The position numbers were made by a program, and so were the translations under genes. This document shows, piece after piece, positions 24,331-37,184 of a stretch of 64,000 nucleotides of DNA. This stretch comes from Malania oleifera (Eukaryota; Streptophyta; Magnoliopsida; Santalales; Ximeniaceae). The stretch's first letter is position 1, and each line of letters starts with the position of its first letter. The notes under the pieces were generated by a model. The model did not search any database and was not told the DNA's origin. It saw nothing but the letters and a program-made list of their open reading frames with translations. The stretch covers positions 799,501-863,500 of the forward strand of contig NC_080424.1 in assembly GCF_029873635.1 (NCBI RefSeq), in the 5' to 3' direction.

Positions 24331-27300
24331 ATGAAAAAAAAATAACAACTTATTTTTCAATTTTTCAAGATATATATTGAAAGCTAGAAAACTAAGGGCT
24401 TATCTAGTTGTAGAAGAATAACTTTCATTTTTCATCTCTAAATTTTAAGTAATTGCAAAAATGACATTTATTTTTTAACTTTTTCAAAAATTATTTTTTA
24501 CGCTAAAACTTTTTACTATTCTAATTTTTATGCAAATGTTGCCAAAATGAAAAATACATTGAACTTTTTTTTTTGTAATTTTTTTAAAAATTAAAAATTA
24601 AAAATAAAATTTATTTTACACAATTAAACAATCCTAACTATCTCAAACTTCACATGTTCAACAAAAATTTTAAGTTAAGTTGAGGGATTTGGATTTTTTA
24701 TTAAATCATAAGGGCTTATTAGGAACTTCGAAAACATTAGATAAAGAAAAGTACAATAGGAAGGATTATCTTTTTAATTAAAAAAATAAAATATATAACA
24801 AATTAATGAATAAAAATTAATTTTACATATGAGTAATATTCAACATCTTAGAATTTTTAATTATATTAAAAAAATATTTTTAATTATATTCAATATGAAG
24901 AAAAAAGTACAAAATATAACAAATTTCCTTTCTTTTATTTTTTTTCTTCTTCTCAAAATTCAAAAGGAGGCTAAAAAAGTGAAAATTATAAAACTTTAAG
25001 GCTCGGTTAGGATCAAGATTTTGTTTGGAAAAAGAAAATAAAAGGAAAATAACAAACAAGATTCATTTTTCACCATATTTTCTCTCTTTATAAAAAATCA
25101 TTAAAAATGAAAAGTATTATAATGTGTTTAAAAATTAAGAAAAACCAAATATTGAGGATGTGTAAAGTTAAAAATTTGTTTATTGATTTTGTATATTTTT
25201 ATTTATTTCTCACTTTATTTGATAACCGAACATGAAAAAGCGAAATCCTTCCTATATTTCTTTCTTTTACCTAATATTTTTCAAGTTCCAAACCGATCGG
25301 CCTTAAAAGATATATACTTCTTTTTACAAATATAAAGGGGATTCTCTCTTTCTTGATTTAAATTTTAACAATCCCAAAATATACCCATAATTATAAACAA
25401 ATATTATTAGATTACCACTTTACCTAAAAGTTTAATCTGCTACGTTGTGGGCCAACAATGTATATCAAGTTTTAACACTTCCTTGTATGTGCAGTCTGAC
25501 AACACGTGGAGAGATAAATACATGATAAATAGAATCCATAATAAGTAATATAATATTATTTTTTTTTTAAATTGCGGGTAACAAAACTAGAACTCCGAAC
25601 CTCCTAGTAACCCAATTCTGATACCATGTTAGATTATCACTTTATTTAAAAGTTTAAGTTGGTAGGTTGTAGACTAACAATGTACATCAAGTTTTAACAA
25701 ATATTTTTTAAAAAATTTTAAACACATATTTTTTTTAAAAAAAAATGCCCTTAAAATTACTAATAAATATTATAAAAATATCCTATAATTATTTTTTAAA
25801 CTTTTTTATTAAATACATTTACTTATTTTTTTAAAAAAAATTATTTATTCATTAATTTATTTTGTAAAATTATCCCAAGTAGTAGCAAATGAAGATGATG
25901 AATATGATTCATATGGATGGGGACCAAAAGAGTCTGAATTGAAATTTGAATTGCGATACCCGCAAACGCCGGCTTTGGCTTTGGTCGGTGGTGGCCGTAA
26001 AAGTCGCCGCTTCCGGCGTCACTCTTGACTTTTTAGTTTTAAAAAGAGTCCCACCCCCCACGCCCTACGAAAGTGAAAACTCTAATGGGAGAGACAAGTG
26101 AGGGATAGATTGAAATTATCCCTTTATTTTTAAAACTTTTTATTTGTGGCTTTAGTTAGTTTCATCAACTCCTTTCTACAATATGTCTCACATTCTTCTT
26201 TACTTTAAAAATATTTTTAAATTTTAGTATATTTATATTTTTATATTGAGTGATGCTTGTTACCACATAGGCACAGGTGACAATGTTAAAGTGAATTAAA
26301 CAAGTGGATTCCACTTTAATACTGTTCCTACTTGTAACATTAAGTATTGATTTGTTATATATTTATGTCCATTTTTTTTATTTAAAGTATATTATATTTT
26401 ATTTGGGAGCGTGATTTGAAAATTTGAATTTAAATTTGGCAATGTTGTTTTTAATTCAAGGGAGTGAGATGGCTCGAAAGTAGGAATTGAAAAGGTTCTA
26501 AGTTGACTCAAATTTTTTTATACTTAAGCTTGTTTATTAAATTTTTAACTAATCTCAAACTTGAGTCAAGTTTATATCGAACTTTAATATTTTTGCTCAA
26601 AATTAATTGCTTATTATTATACAAATGAATAAACTCACAAGACCTTTAGTGGATTGAGCTAGTTAGATGTTGGTTTGGTTCTTATGGAACCTCTCACTCT
26701 GAGATATGCGAGACTTTTAGAATTTTGTTAATTAAAAAACAAAGCCCCCCCCCCCCCCCTCGCCCCCACCCACTAAGCTAGCATATTGGCCTTGGGGCAT
26801 TGACCCTTCACTATATTTAAGTTGTAGAATTTAAGGTAAATAAGTGCATGTCCAAACAGTATCTGCTTTTAAATCGTACAACATATCTATTATTTGATCT
26901 TATCAAAGAGATCATAAATAAGTCTAATCCAAGTTTATTACATGGGTCCAAATCAAGTCCATAATTGAGTTGCTCACAAGTCAAATAAATCGACCCCATT
27001 TATGCACAGGTTCAATTTTTCATTAAACAAGCCACAAAATTGAAAGGGTTACATGTTAGAGTTTTGTGGACTTGCATATCTAATATTTTTTACAAAACTT
27101 ATTGAATTAAAAGAATGTCAATTTTTTGTTAATATTAATGTAAAATGGTCATATGATAAGGGTTGACTTAATTTGCACAAGGATCCCATGATGAGTAGGG
27201 TTTTCTAATTTCAGTATTTAAGCAACAAGGAAAGACGTTTGCCTTCACCTTGATTTTGATGTTGTTCCTTGTCAAGTCACACAAGTAAAGGAAAATGATA

Positions 27301-28133
27301 GCAAGTTCTTCGAGATATGCACAATCACATTAATAAGAAGCCAATGAAATTTGTGGTGCAATGTGCACATCTTTAATGTTTTGTTCATGATTTCATTCAC
27401 ATTAAATATCTTGTTGTGACATCTCCTTTTATTTTTTCAAGCCTTCTAACTTGGTCATCATTCTGAATTTGGATGAAGAATATGTTGACTTGAGGAAGCC
27501 ATTGTGTAAGGGCTGCTTGGATTCTTCCTTCTTCTTTTTTTCTACCCTTAGGCTTGTGATAGGGAGGTGCACTTATCATATATCCTATCCTTTTTTTCTT
27601 TTTTTTTTTACAATTTCTTGTTATAGAATCTCGTCATATTCCCTTTTAATTTCCATAAATTCAATGTATGTGTCTACTCAAATGAGTAAGTACGAGTAGT
27701 CCTTATTTCAAGAAAAGAAAGTTAGGTTTCATATCCTCAAGCTAACCATGAAGACAATTGTCATGATGTTTTGGCTTAGATTCAAATTTGTTGCCTTCAT
27801 ATCAAGTTTGTAAGCATAATCTTGCAGGGACTCATGATGTCCTTGCTATTAAATCTTTCTTGCATGCCTCTCTCAGATTTTTTATACTAATGAAATGGGT
27901 TCGTTAACCAAATTTAGAGGGAGGCTTGAGCCCCATGTGAGAACACCTTTGGGCTTTATCAAAAAAACGACGCATAATGACAGACATCCCAGACCACATG
28001 GAGCATCATGACTCTTCAAATGTTTTCCACATGATTAGTGGTATATATCTTGGGTGCCATCATAGCTAATATAAGAGGGTACCTAAGTGTTTTTGGTAAG
28101 AGTTCATTAAGGATGGTTTAGAAGAAAGGTAAC
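24331..28133. other. Intergenic AT-rich region with minor repeats
   Basis: No gene recognised. Contents: two copies about 220 bases apart of a block with taaaagtttaa and aacaatgta(t/c)atcaagtttt (near 25415 and 25640); a GC-rich patch with gccggc and cgccgcttccggcg at 25950-26030, unexplained; a run of 15 C at 26745-26759; and a stretch at 27200-28100 that may be old retroelement sequence, but I cannot place it in a family. Confidence 0.45.
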
Positions 28134-28701
28134 TGTTGTGATATGGATCGAATAATTAAGATGCACAACGAAATAAATACAACAAGTAAATAACACAACC
28201 AGAACAATAACAACAACAAGCTTTATGTGGTTCAGGATTCAACAAAGCCTATATCCATGGAAGTAATGACACACAAATTTCACAATGGAAATCACAATGT
28301 ACATAATATACTTCTCAAATGATCACTCTCTTCCTCAATATATGCCCAGAATGACATATATAACACTCTCTCGGAGGTTTCCCTCTGTTTACCCAACCAC
28401 CCCAACGTTCAAATTTAAAATTCAAAAACTGCTCGCAGCCTAGAACTTCTCGTCGATGAGAACTGGGGATTCGTCGAAGAGACTAAGAAGACCACTCGTC
28501 GACGAGAACAGGCCTTCATCGATGAGTCCAGAAATCTGAGATTTTCCTACTCTCGGTATTTTCTCGTCGACGATCATAGGACATTCGTTGATGAGTCCTT
28601 GCTGTCTTCTCATCGATGAGCTCCTGCTATGCTACCCCTTCATGTTTTTATTTCTTCTTTCTTTGCTTAAGAAAACAAAAGTATAAGAGCCACAATCAAC
28701 A
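28134..28701 (-). repeat. 3' LTR of copia D
   Basis: 568 bases from tgttgtgat to acaatcaaca on the + strand, with inverted TGTTG/CAACA termini. A purine tract (CCAAGGTGAAGAT on the element strand) lies immediately inside. It contains several copies of a tcgtcgacgag palindrome at 28440-28620. Confidence 0.8.
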
Positions 28702-28803
28702 ATCTTCACCTTGGCAATTATATGCCCTTTAGGAGAATCCCGAAAAACATGAACTGCTCCACCATGAACTTGAAAACGCTTGGTTTGGTTTGTCTCCCTT
28801 CTA

Positions 28804-29830
28804 TCACTTGGAGACATGAAGTAAGTCTAAGCAATGCTTGAACTTCTCTGAAGTAATTGATTTCGTCAGAATATCAGCTGCATTTTCAGACGAGCGAACT
28901 TTCTTCAACACAAGTTCACCCAAAACAATCAATTCTTGAACCCTATGGAACCTGACATCAGTGTGCTTGGTTCTAGCATGGTATATCTGAATCTTCGCCA
29001 AGTAAATGAAACTCTGACTATCACAATGCAGCACCATACCATCTTATTGTAACCCCAGCTCTCTAACTAAACCAGTAAGCTATAAAGCTTCCTTTGCAGT
29101 TTCGGCAACTGCCATATATTCCGCCTCAGTCATGGATAATGCTACTAGAGACTGTAACATGGATCTCCAACACACTGGTCCTTCTAGAAGGGTAAACACA
29201 TATCTCGTTGTAGACCTTCTGTCATCCATATCTCCAACATAATCAGCATCAACAAATCTCATAACTAAAGGACAACCCTGTTGCTTGCCGAATATGATGT
29301 CATATTCCGATGTACGCCGTAAGTACCTAAGTATCCATTTGACGACTTCCCAATGTTGCCTTCCTAGATTTGAAAGAAACTTACTTATCATGCTCACTGC
29401 ATGAGCCAAATTTGGCCTCGTACACACCATGACATACATCAAACTCCCCACAACACTAACATAGGGGACCTTTGACATGTCCCAGATTTCCTCATCCGTA
29501 CTTAGGCAATTTGCAGTAGATAACTTGAAATGATTCGCTAAAGGTGTACACACTGGTCTTGCATCAACCATGCTAAACCTCTCCAACACATTTTGTACGT
29601 AACCACCCTGAGATAACCATAATCTCCTTGCAGTTCTGTCATGATGAATCTCCATCCCAAGTATTTTCTTGGTTGAACCAAGATCCTTCATATCAAATTC
29701 CTTATACGATCTTTTAACTGATTCACTTCAGTTAAATATTTTGCAGCTATCAACATGTCATTGACGTACAATAGCAAGAAAATAAGAGAACCATCCTCAA
29801 GCTTGTTCACATATACGCAACAGTCATACT
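28804..29830 (-). pseudogene. Copia D reverse transcriptase and RNase H, broken
   Basis: 29830-29692 encodes the catalytic region (LLYVND in place of the usual LLYVDD, near 29770). 29691-29080 continues through MKDLGSTKKILGMEI, SLMYVMVCTRPNLAHA and the RNase H start (VDADYVGDMDDRRS, ALSMTEAEYMA). After a frame break, 29037-28804 gives the RNase H C-terminus with HCDSQS and AADILTKS. The catalytic aspartate change plus frameshifts show an inactive copy. Confidence 0.88.
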
Positions 29831-29835
29831 CACAC
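29831..29835. repeat. Left TSD of solo LTR H
   Basis: cacac, repeated at 31966-31970. Confidence 0.75.
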
Positions 29836-30337
29836 TGTGACGACTGCTTAATTTTCACATTTTTTTTTTATAAAATCAATGTCGCAAATCCCAGCTCAGT
29901 AGATCATAATCCACCTAAACCCGTGGGTACCAAGGATACATCAGAACACATAATGGAAGCCTAAGAAGCAGGAAACATATAATCACAATATAATAAATAC
30001 AAAACATCCATCACATTACTATAAATACCAGAGTCACTACATCCACTGTATTTCAGTATATACATCCCAAAAGAAACAAAATCTAGGGACACTTCCCACA
30101 AAAATTTAGTTGTCCCTACTAAAACTTACCCTTCAAAAAAGGCAGACAACAGCTCTAGATCAGCAAGGCTTTTCCCGCTCTCCTATCAGAGGCTCTTGAA
30201 AAGTTTATAAAATTTTGGGGTGAGACACCTCTCAGTAAGGGAAATAAACTAATACCAGTGTGTGGTAATATGAGTATTTTGTGTTATACATATACCATAC
30301 ATGACATATCCAGTAACTATTTGTCAAATCTAGGAAA

Positions 30338-30368
<31 letters not shown>

Positions 30369-31965
30369 TCAAAGCATGGCAGAGCATACTGCATTTTCAT
30401 AAACATATCTCATCTCATATAATAATAATAACACAAAAACATTCCTGATAGGTTAGCAAACTGTTGTCATGTATTACCCCCACATGACTGGGTTGTGTGG
30501 CCCGAAGGCGAGACCTAGCAATGGTTGGCCGACCACTGCCAAGTTAAAAGTACAGTCTGTAAGTTTGATGGGTCTGCCTGACCTGGTCCGTACACCAAGG
30601 GCGATCACACACTTCTTAAAAACCACATTGACCATCCAATCTCATACCACTCCGTACAGCGGCGTTAATACAAATATCATGATCACGAAGACGATGGACA
30701 CATAGCAACGATACCGTGCAAGTGTTAGCCTAGACCAAGCCACCCAAGTTCTGATATCATATAGCATATACTGAAACCGTGATATATGGATATCTCATAT
30801 CATTAATTATCATATCAATCATATCATTTTACATACATACGTATATCATAAAAATCATTGGCCCGTACGCCGGTATTACACATTTTATCATAACTCAGCC
30901 CGTATGTCAGCAAATCATAGCACAACCCGTACGCTGGCAAATCACATCATGGTACAACTTGTACGCTAGAAAATTACACGGCCCATACGCCGACAAATAT
31001 ATATATATAAATCCCAGCCCGTACGTCGATTTTCCCATTATAAAAATCCGTGTCATAATCTCATTCCAAAAAATAGTATTTCATAACATTTTATACTCAT
31101 GCCACATTGAATAGATTTTCCGCATATTTAACATACCATCATTTTAACCGTATTTTCCCAAATACAAATCATATATAAATATATTCATTTCCTTGAAATC
31201 AATTCTATAATAATGTACATACATTTTTCATAAAATACTAACTTAGTTTATCTCCTTACCTGACTACTAAGAAAGCCCCCCAAAATAATCTAGTTTAACA
31301 CCTGTAGGATTTCCTTACCAATACCCTGAAAATGAAAACTTCTAGTATTAAATTTCAGTATTTCCATGTGTATATCATTTCTTATAACTATCGCAAGACC
31401 AAATTTGTCTTAAAAAGTCTTACCTCAACTCAGGGATGATTTCCAACTTACTTTCACCAACGATCCGCTCTGGCAGATTTGGAGAAAACTTCCCCAGGAG
31501 CATCATGGTGGCTTCAAATTGTCGATCCGGCGTAAATTCGGCCCAAAATCGAAGAAAGCGAGAGAGAGAACCAAAGGGGAGAGAGAGGGGAGAGAGTTGG
31601 CTTCGTTTGTAAGTTAAAATCTGGATTTTTATATTTATAGAACTGGATTCGTCGACAAGCCATGTCCTTCGTTGATGAATTCTTCATTAATTTCGTCGAT
31701 GAAATTCAGTCCTCATCGATGAAATTCAGTTGGCTCACACCTCTCTCGGTATTTCTTCGTTAACGAAATTCAGTCTTCGTCGACGAATTCTCTTAAGCCC
31801 TCGTTGACGAATCCCCTATATTCATCGACGAAATCCTGATGATTTCCCCTTGGTTATTCCTTCCAAAGTCGCGTTCATCGACGAAGTCGACTTCCTCCTT
31901 TGGTTACTGTCTTCATTTCCCTTTCTCTTCATTATTTAAATTCCATTTTTATTCGGGTTGTCACA
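29836..31965. mobile_element. Solo LTR H, large, probably Ty3/gypsy type
   Basis: 2130 bases bounded by TGTGACGAC and GGGTTGTCACA, flanked by cacac on both sides, inserted in copia D RT. It is non-coding. It contains a (TA)n run (30340-30364), a minisatellite of CCCGTACGCYGG-type units (30855-31035) and a palindromic cgtcgacga block (31645-31890). The gtgagacacctctcagtaagg motif is shared with LTRs E and F. Termini of this type are common in plant gypsy LTRs, but with no internal domain the class is inferred. Confidence 0.8.
30855..31035. repeat. Minisatellite of about 30-bp units in LTR H
   Basis: Five or six imperfect units containing cccgtacgcygg followed by caaatca or similar. The units vary at a few positions, mostly C/T and A/G. 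Confidence 0.7.
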
Positions 31966-31970
31966 CACAC
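31966..31970. repeat. Right TSD of solo LTR H
   Basis: cacac, matching 29831-29835. Confidence 0.75.
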
Positions 31971-32062
31971 CTCCTGTAGCCTATCTTGATTATGTAAGAA
32001 TCAAACCCTTTATCCCATTGTCTTGGAGACTGTTTTAGCCCATAAAGAGATTTCTTCAATAG

Positions 32063-33187
32063 TCATACGGTACCGTTGCTAGTGGTGATTACGTGCAACC
32101 GCATGGACTCGTGGAGCGTGTGGCGTGATAATCGAATGAGTCAGTGAAAATGATAGTTTTACCCCTTGGGTCCGGACCATGGTATATGGCAAGTCATTCG
32201 TACTAAAGACGAGTATATGGATTGTTTATTTTGATCTAACCGGGTCGGCCAACCACGGTTAGATCCAGCCTTCGGGCTGCACAACCCTGACCATGAGGAG
32301 AAGCATGGCGTGGTGAAATATCCTCAGGACAGCCATGAGTTACAGACGCGACATGCACTGATTGCCTAGGACACTCATGAGCTGGATGATGAATTGTAAT
32401 GGGAAATGAAATAGCGTGAGTTAATAACATAAATAATTAAAGTGAAGTAAAACACTCCGCCCAAGGGCATGCTGAGTAAGGTGAGTGCCCTGATTAGTAT
32501 CAGTTGTAGCCGAACCTGAGTCAATCGGGCAAGAATACAAATGGTATTAGGGTAGAGGGAAGCTACTTGTATAGGCGGGTAATCTTCCCTATTCTTGGGA
32601 ACTTCATTGGTAAATGTGGGTTGCATGTGAATGAGATTGAAAACGGGGATTAAAGTTTTTAAAAGTTTATGTTGTATATCTATATGATTACAAATGTGGA
32701 ATTGGTATATTTTTCTCAGAAGGTATTATCATTGAAATGAATATATGTTACGATATAATGAAACTCATACTGTCACACATTGTAAATAATTTATTCCGTC
32801 TTACTGAGATGTGTCTCACACAAATTTCTAAATATTTCAAGGAATCGAGAAAGACCAGGTGATAGAGCTTCGTGATAGAGGGGAAGTGGTACCTTGATAG
32901 ACAGGGTGAGTGTATGAACTAGGGATGTATGTTCCCCTATAGTTTTATTGTTTTGGGAATGTGTTAGACATGTATATTTGGTTGGTTTAGTACTTTGGTA
33001 TGTGTATTCACTGTGGTATGTAAATATTTTGACTTCCGCTGATAGGGTTGTTTGTATGACTGCATACCTGGTATCCTCTTCGGGTTAGGTTATGTTTAAA
33101 TGGTATAAGAGATTATGACGTAGCCTATGTTGATTAATATGCTTTATTTATATTGGAAAAAAATGGTATGAAAATCGGGGCGTCACA
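32063..33187. mobile_element. LTR E, partial, opposite orientation to F and H
   Basis: Ends gggGCGTCACA at 33187. It contains cttactgagatgtgtctcac, the reverse complement of the motif in F and H, and an inverted version of the gggaagattaccc block of F. The left edge at about 32063 abuts copia D without a recognisable terminus, so it is truncated or recombined. It is non-coding. Confidence 0.65.
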
Positions 33188-33221
33188 CCATGGGTGAGCT
33201 TGATAGACATGGGTGAGCACC
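33188..33221. repeat. 34-base spacer between inverted LTRs
   Basis: Contains atgggtgagc twice (33190 and 33209). It is flanked by the mirror-image termini GGGGCGTCACA and TGTGACGCCCC. Confidence 0.7.
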
Positions 33222-35642
33222 TGTGACGCCCCAAACCCGCCAAGTGGGGTCCGAGTGCCACGTGTTCCAATCACCTGTATCTGACACCATAATTAACATG
33301 CACGCAGTGAAATATAAATAAATAACCTCAATAAATACTAAAGTTCTATATGACAACCCAAAAATGAACTTTACAACATCCAGATATTCGTATCCACAAC
33401 CAGCATTTAAAACAGAACCCAGTACAAATATATCTGTATATATACCAGTATCTCATAATACCCCAAAAAGAAACCACCAAAAATAGTCTCAGCCTAGGCC
33501 TTCAAGCCCGATCTCCAGAGGAACCTGAAAAGTTATTAATCCATTAGAGTGAGACACTTCTCAATAAGGGTGGAATAAATTATAACAGTGTGTGACAAAT
33601 GAGTTTTAATATTTATATATCAAAATAAATTGTTTCTCATATAACATCAATAACAACTGAGAAAACGTATCATTAATAACATTGCTAAAATCTAATATCA
33701 TACACCCATCCAATATGCACAAGTACATAATTTTTATGCAGGTGAAAGCCCCCGAGGATAGGGAAGATTACCCGGCCATACAAGCAGCTTCCCTCTACTT
33801 TGGTACCTAAAAGATACTTACTAGAGCACTCACCTTAGTCAGTAAGCCCTCAGGTGGAGAATTTCCTTGCCATCAGTATACACATCTTTATTATTTTAAA
33901 GGCGAAGGTTTCTGAGGATCGGGATGTTTACCCGCCCATACAAGTAGCACCCTTTACACTGATACCCAGAAATTACCTATCAGAGTACTTGCCTTTCTCG
34001 GCAAGCCCCCGACGGTATGTTTACCTCACCGTATGCACACACATGCATTCACAATATGCTATATCATTATTATTATGCTATAATTAAATTCACATGCGCA
34101 CAACACATCCACACAGGAATCATGCAACTTATACTTTATCTTCCAATGTCCTCAGTACGTGGCCCACATAGAGTAACTGCGTACATATCAGTATGTGGCC
34201 CATATAGGCACCTACGTACTTCTTATCTACACGTGACCCACACAAGCACCACTACCCACACAAGGTACATAACATGGCCCACACAGGCGCCACCATCCAC
34301 ACAAGATACATAACATGGCCCACACAGATGCCATTATCCACATAGAATATAATGTGGCCCACACAGGCACCACTCTGGCTTCCGCGACACGTGGCCCATA
34401 TAGGTACCACTATTCACCGGTATCCAATCCCCATGACCTACCCGTAGTACATCAGTAGAACAAGCTCCTCGACCTGCCAATATCCTACCCTATATAAACG
34501 ACAATATGACGATCTCCTCGACTTGCCAACGTCATATCATGATTTGTTTTTAGACAATATAACAACCTCCTCATGCCAACGTTATATTGAGATGCATACG
34601 AATAACCACACTAGTTAATTCACACAGACGCATCAATGCATTTCCACACAGGAATCTAACAGATCAATACATTTCCCACACAGTATCCCAACAAATCAAT
34701 ACATTTGCACACAGGAGTCAAACATAACAATTCATTCATCATGCCATAATTATTACAAACATCCCCATATGCAAGCCCAAATACCCTAGTAAATTATATT
34801 CAATTTATTAGGAAAAAATTGTTTTCATGCCACACAAATTTAATGTCATAAGCAATTATCCCAAATATAACCTTAAACAAAATCATTATTTTTCCAGTAA
34901 TCAGGCTGTTCTGAAAATCATATAGATAAATAATAAATTTCATATGCTCGTAAATAACTAATTCACCTTCATAAAATACTGATATAATTTTATTTCCCCT
35001 TACCTGATTTCCTGAACCACGCCTACAGGGTTCCCAAAATTATACTTGCGGCATTCACCCGAAACCTAATTCAATCAAATCAAACCCAATAAAATATAAT
35101 TTTAACCTTGCCTAATTTATAATAATTAAATAACAATTAATTTCTAAATAACTCATTTATCCTAATTTTGGGGCTATGCCTACAACAACCCCACGAGAAA
35201 TCCGCTCTGCTAGACTTGTAGTGAATCATTCCTAGATTCTCGTGGTGGTATCCGATTGTCAATTTGGCTTAAAATTTAGGAAAAATTGAGGTAAGAGTGA
35301 TAATTTACCTTATCCTAGGAGATATGTTTATGTTGCTCTTATGACAAATCCACTTCGGTAGAAATGTCGGTGGCGAAGAATGGAGTCAAGTGGTATTTTT
35401 CGATTTTCGATCGGCCAAATATTTGCCGAAAAATTGAGGAGAGAGAGAAAAAGAAACGGAGGAGAGAGAGAGAGAGAGTGAATATGAGAGAGCCTGAGAG
35501 AAATTGAGAGGCGCAGAGAAAAAGGAGAGAAAGAGAACCGTCCAAATGTGAAATCCTGTGAAAGTCTCTGGATTTCAAGATCAAAGCAAAAAAAATCTAT
35601 CCTGAAGCTTCTTCCATTAATATAATATACTATATTACTTAC

Positions 35643-35673
<31 letters not shown>

Positions 35674-35801
35674 TTATATTATGTATTACTTTAATCATTA
35701 CATATATTATTTTAATTAGTTAATTAATCAATTCAATTATTTATTTATTTAATTTAACAATGTTTAAATAATTAATCTTAATTTTTTTTTGGGTTACCAC
35801 A
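33222..35801. mobile_element. LTR F, large solo LTR
   Basis: 2580 bases from TGTGACGCCCC to GGGTTACCACA, flanked by gcacc and acacc, a possible imperfect 5-bp TSD. It has no coding domains. It carries a two-copy ~160-base repeat (33735-34010), a minisatellite (34150-34400), a GA-rich tract (35430-35480) and a (TA)n run (35642-35670). It shares motifs with H in the same orientation and with E in reverse. Confidence 0.68.
34150..34400. repeat. Minisatellite with tggcccacacaggc units
   Basis: About six imperfect units of roughly 40 bases containing tggcccacacaggcrccac and atccacacaaga. Confidence 0.7.
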
Positions 35802-35908
35802 ACACCAATTTGACCCAAAAGTTTAAGCCTTTTAAGTCTTGGGCCCAACCATGTATATAAGTACCCTGCAGTTTACACTAGTCTGATACCAGTGACCTGT
35901 AGTTTGAG

Positions 35909-36786
35909 GTGGAGCAACCCTCCACTTCTCACAGCTGTCCAAAAACAGATGTTGCAGATTTTAAGGTGCAAAACTCAGAAATAGAAATCATTGGATCAAG
36001 TAAAACCTACCTTCTAGCAAAGGATAGGGAGAGGAGGGTTATAGGACCTCATCAAAGGTATGGGGAAGCTGATATGACAATTTTTTGCTCTTTCTGTTGC
36101 AAGAAGAAATGTAGTCTTTAAACAAGAATAAGACATGGGTGATAGTGCCTAGACCAGAAAAGCAGAAACTCATAGGATCCAAGTGGATCTTTAAGAGGAA
36201 AGAGAAAATTCCTGGAATTGAACCACCTAGGTATAAAGCTAAGTTAGTGGCTAAGGGATTTACACAAAAGGAATGGGTAAATTATAATGAAATATTTTCC
36301 CTTGTTGTGAGGCATAGTTCAATTAGAATTCTATTATCTTTTGTGGCTGTAAATGACTTGCATTTGGAACAACTTGATGTTAAAACTACTTTCTTGCATG
36401 GTAATTTAGAAGAAACAGTTTATATGTAACCTCCTGAGGGCTTTGATACAGAAATGAATAAAAATCATGTATGTTTATTAAAGAAATCTTTATATGGGCT
36501 GAAACAATCACCTAGACAATGGTATAAAGATTTGATTCCTACATGATCCAAAATGATTTCTGTAGAAGCAATTATGATAGTTGTGTCTATTATAAATCAT
36601 GTGATGAATGTCACATATATTTGTTATTATATGTTGATGACATGTTAATTGCTTGTGGAGACTCGGATATGTTAAATCAAGTTAAATGCATGCTTAAATC
36701 TGAATTTGAAATGAAAGACTTAGGCCCTGCTAAAAGAATACTTGGCATGGAAATAACTAGAGCAAGGGATAAAAATCTTCTTTACT
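35909..36786 (+). pseudogene. Copia G reverse transcriptase, 5' part
   Basis: 35909-36121 is the pol linker. 36139-36429 holds the RVT_2 start (GSKWIFKRKE, LVAKGFTQKE, LEQLDVKTTFLHG) and is broken by a TAA at 36427. 36430-36540 has KKSLYGLKQSPRQWY in another frame. 36543-36791 contains the catalytic LLLYVDDMLIA and FEMKDLGPAKRILGMEI up to the Cassandra insertion point. Confidence 0.88.
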
Positions 36787-37110
36787 TGTAATTCCCCAAC
36801 CTGGGTCTGCCAGGGAGCACTATGTCTCTCCTCCTCCTCCTCCACCTGGACCAAACAACAAGAGGGCGGGCCTTATCGGACTAATGACTGGCCTCACAGA
36901 CCAACACGTGTCCTTTTCAGTGTGTTTTGTTCTCACTCGCACACTTCCCAAGAAAACTTCCCAAAAGGTCACCCATCCCAAGATTACTCCAAGCCAAGCA
37001 CACTTTACCGTGGAGTTCTTATGGGAAGACTTCTGAAAAGAAAGGTGCACCTTGTTGATATGGGTAGTAACATCAAATATTTTTAAGCTTTTCTTCCACA
37101 GGGTATCACA
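36787..37110 (-). repeat. Cassandra LTR (3' in element sense)
   Basis: 324 bases ending gggtatcaca on +. Strongly similar to 37185-37499 and to the solo LTR at 17374-17693 in reverse orientation. The 5S-like domain is around 36945-37025. Confidence 0.85.
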
Positions 37111-37184
37111 TTTTCCCCCATTTATAGAACGCAACGTCCTCATTGCGAACCCACATTTTCAAAACCAAGTGATGTGAATCTCAT

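Larger units (their letters stand above)
28702..32062 (-). mobile_element. Copia D, 3' part of a Ty1/copia element split by a solo LTR
   Basis: Minus-strand RT and RNase H followed by PPT and 3' LTR. The RT is interrupted at 29835/31966 by a solo LTR with a cacac target duplication and resumes at 31971-32062 with the KKSLYG motif. It then ends abruptly against LTR E. Gag, protease and integrase are not in the window. Confidence 0.8.

Noticed and set aside
25605..25632. ctgataccatgtta as a second primer-binding site or SINE
   Set aside because: Too short and without LTR termini next to it.
26279..26325. Short imperfect hairpin (ttaaagtg / cactttaa arms)
   Set aside because: Common in AT-rich DNA; no target duplication or other support for a MITE or microRNA.
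34150..34400. CRISPR-like repeat array
   Set aside because: Units are imperfect and contiguous with no unique spacers, in a plant LTR; it is a minisatellite.
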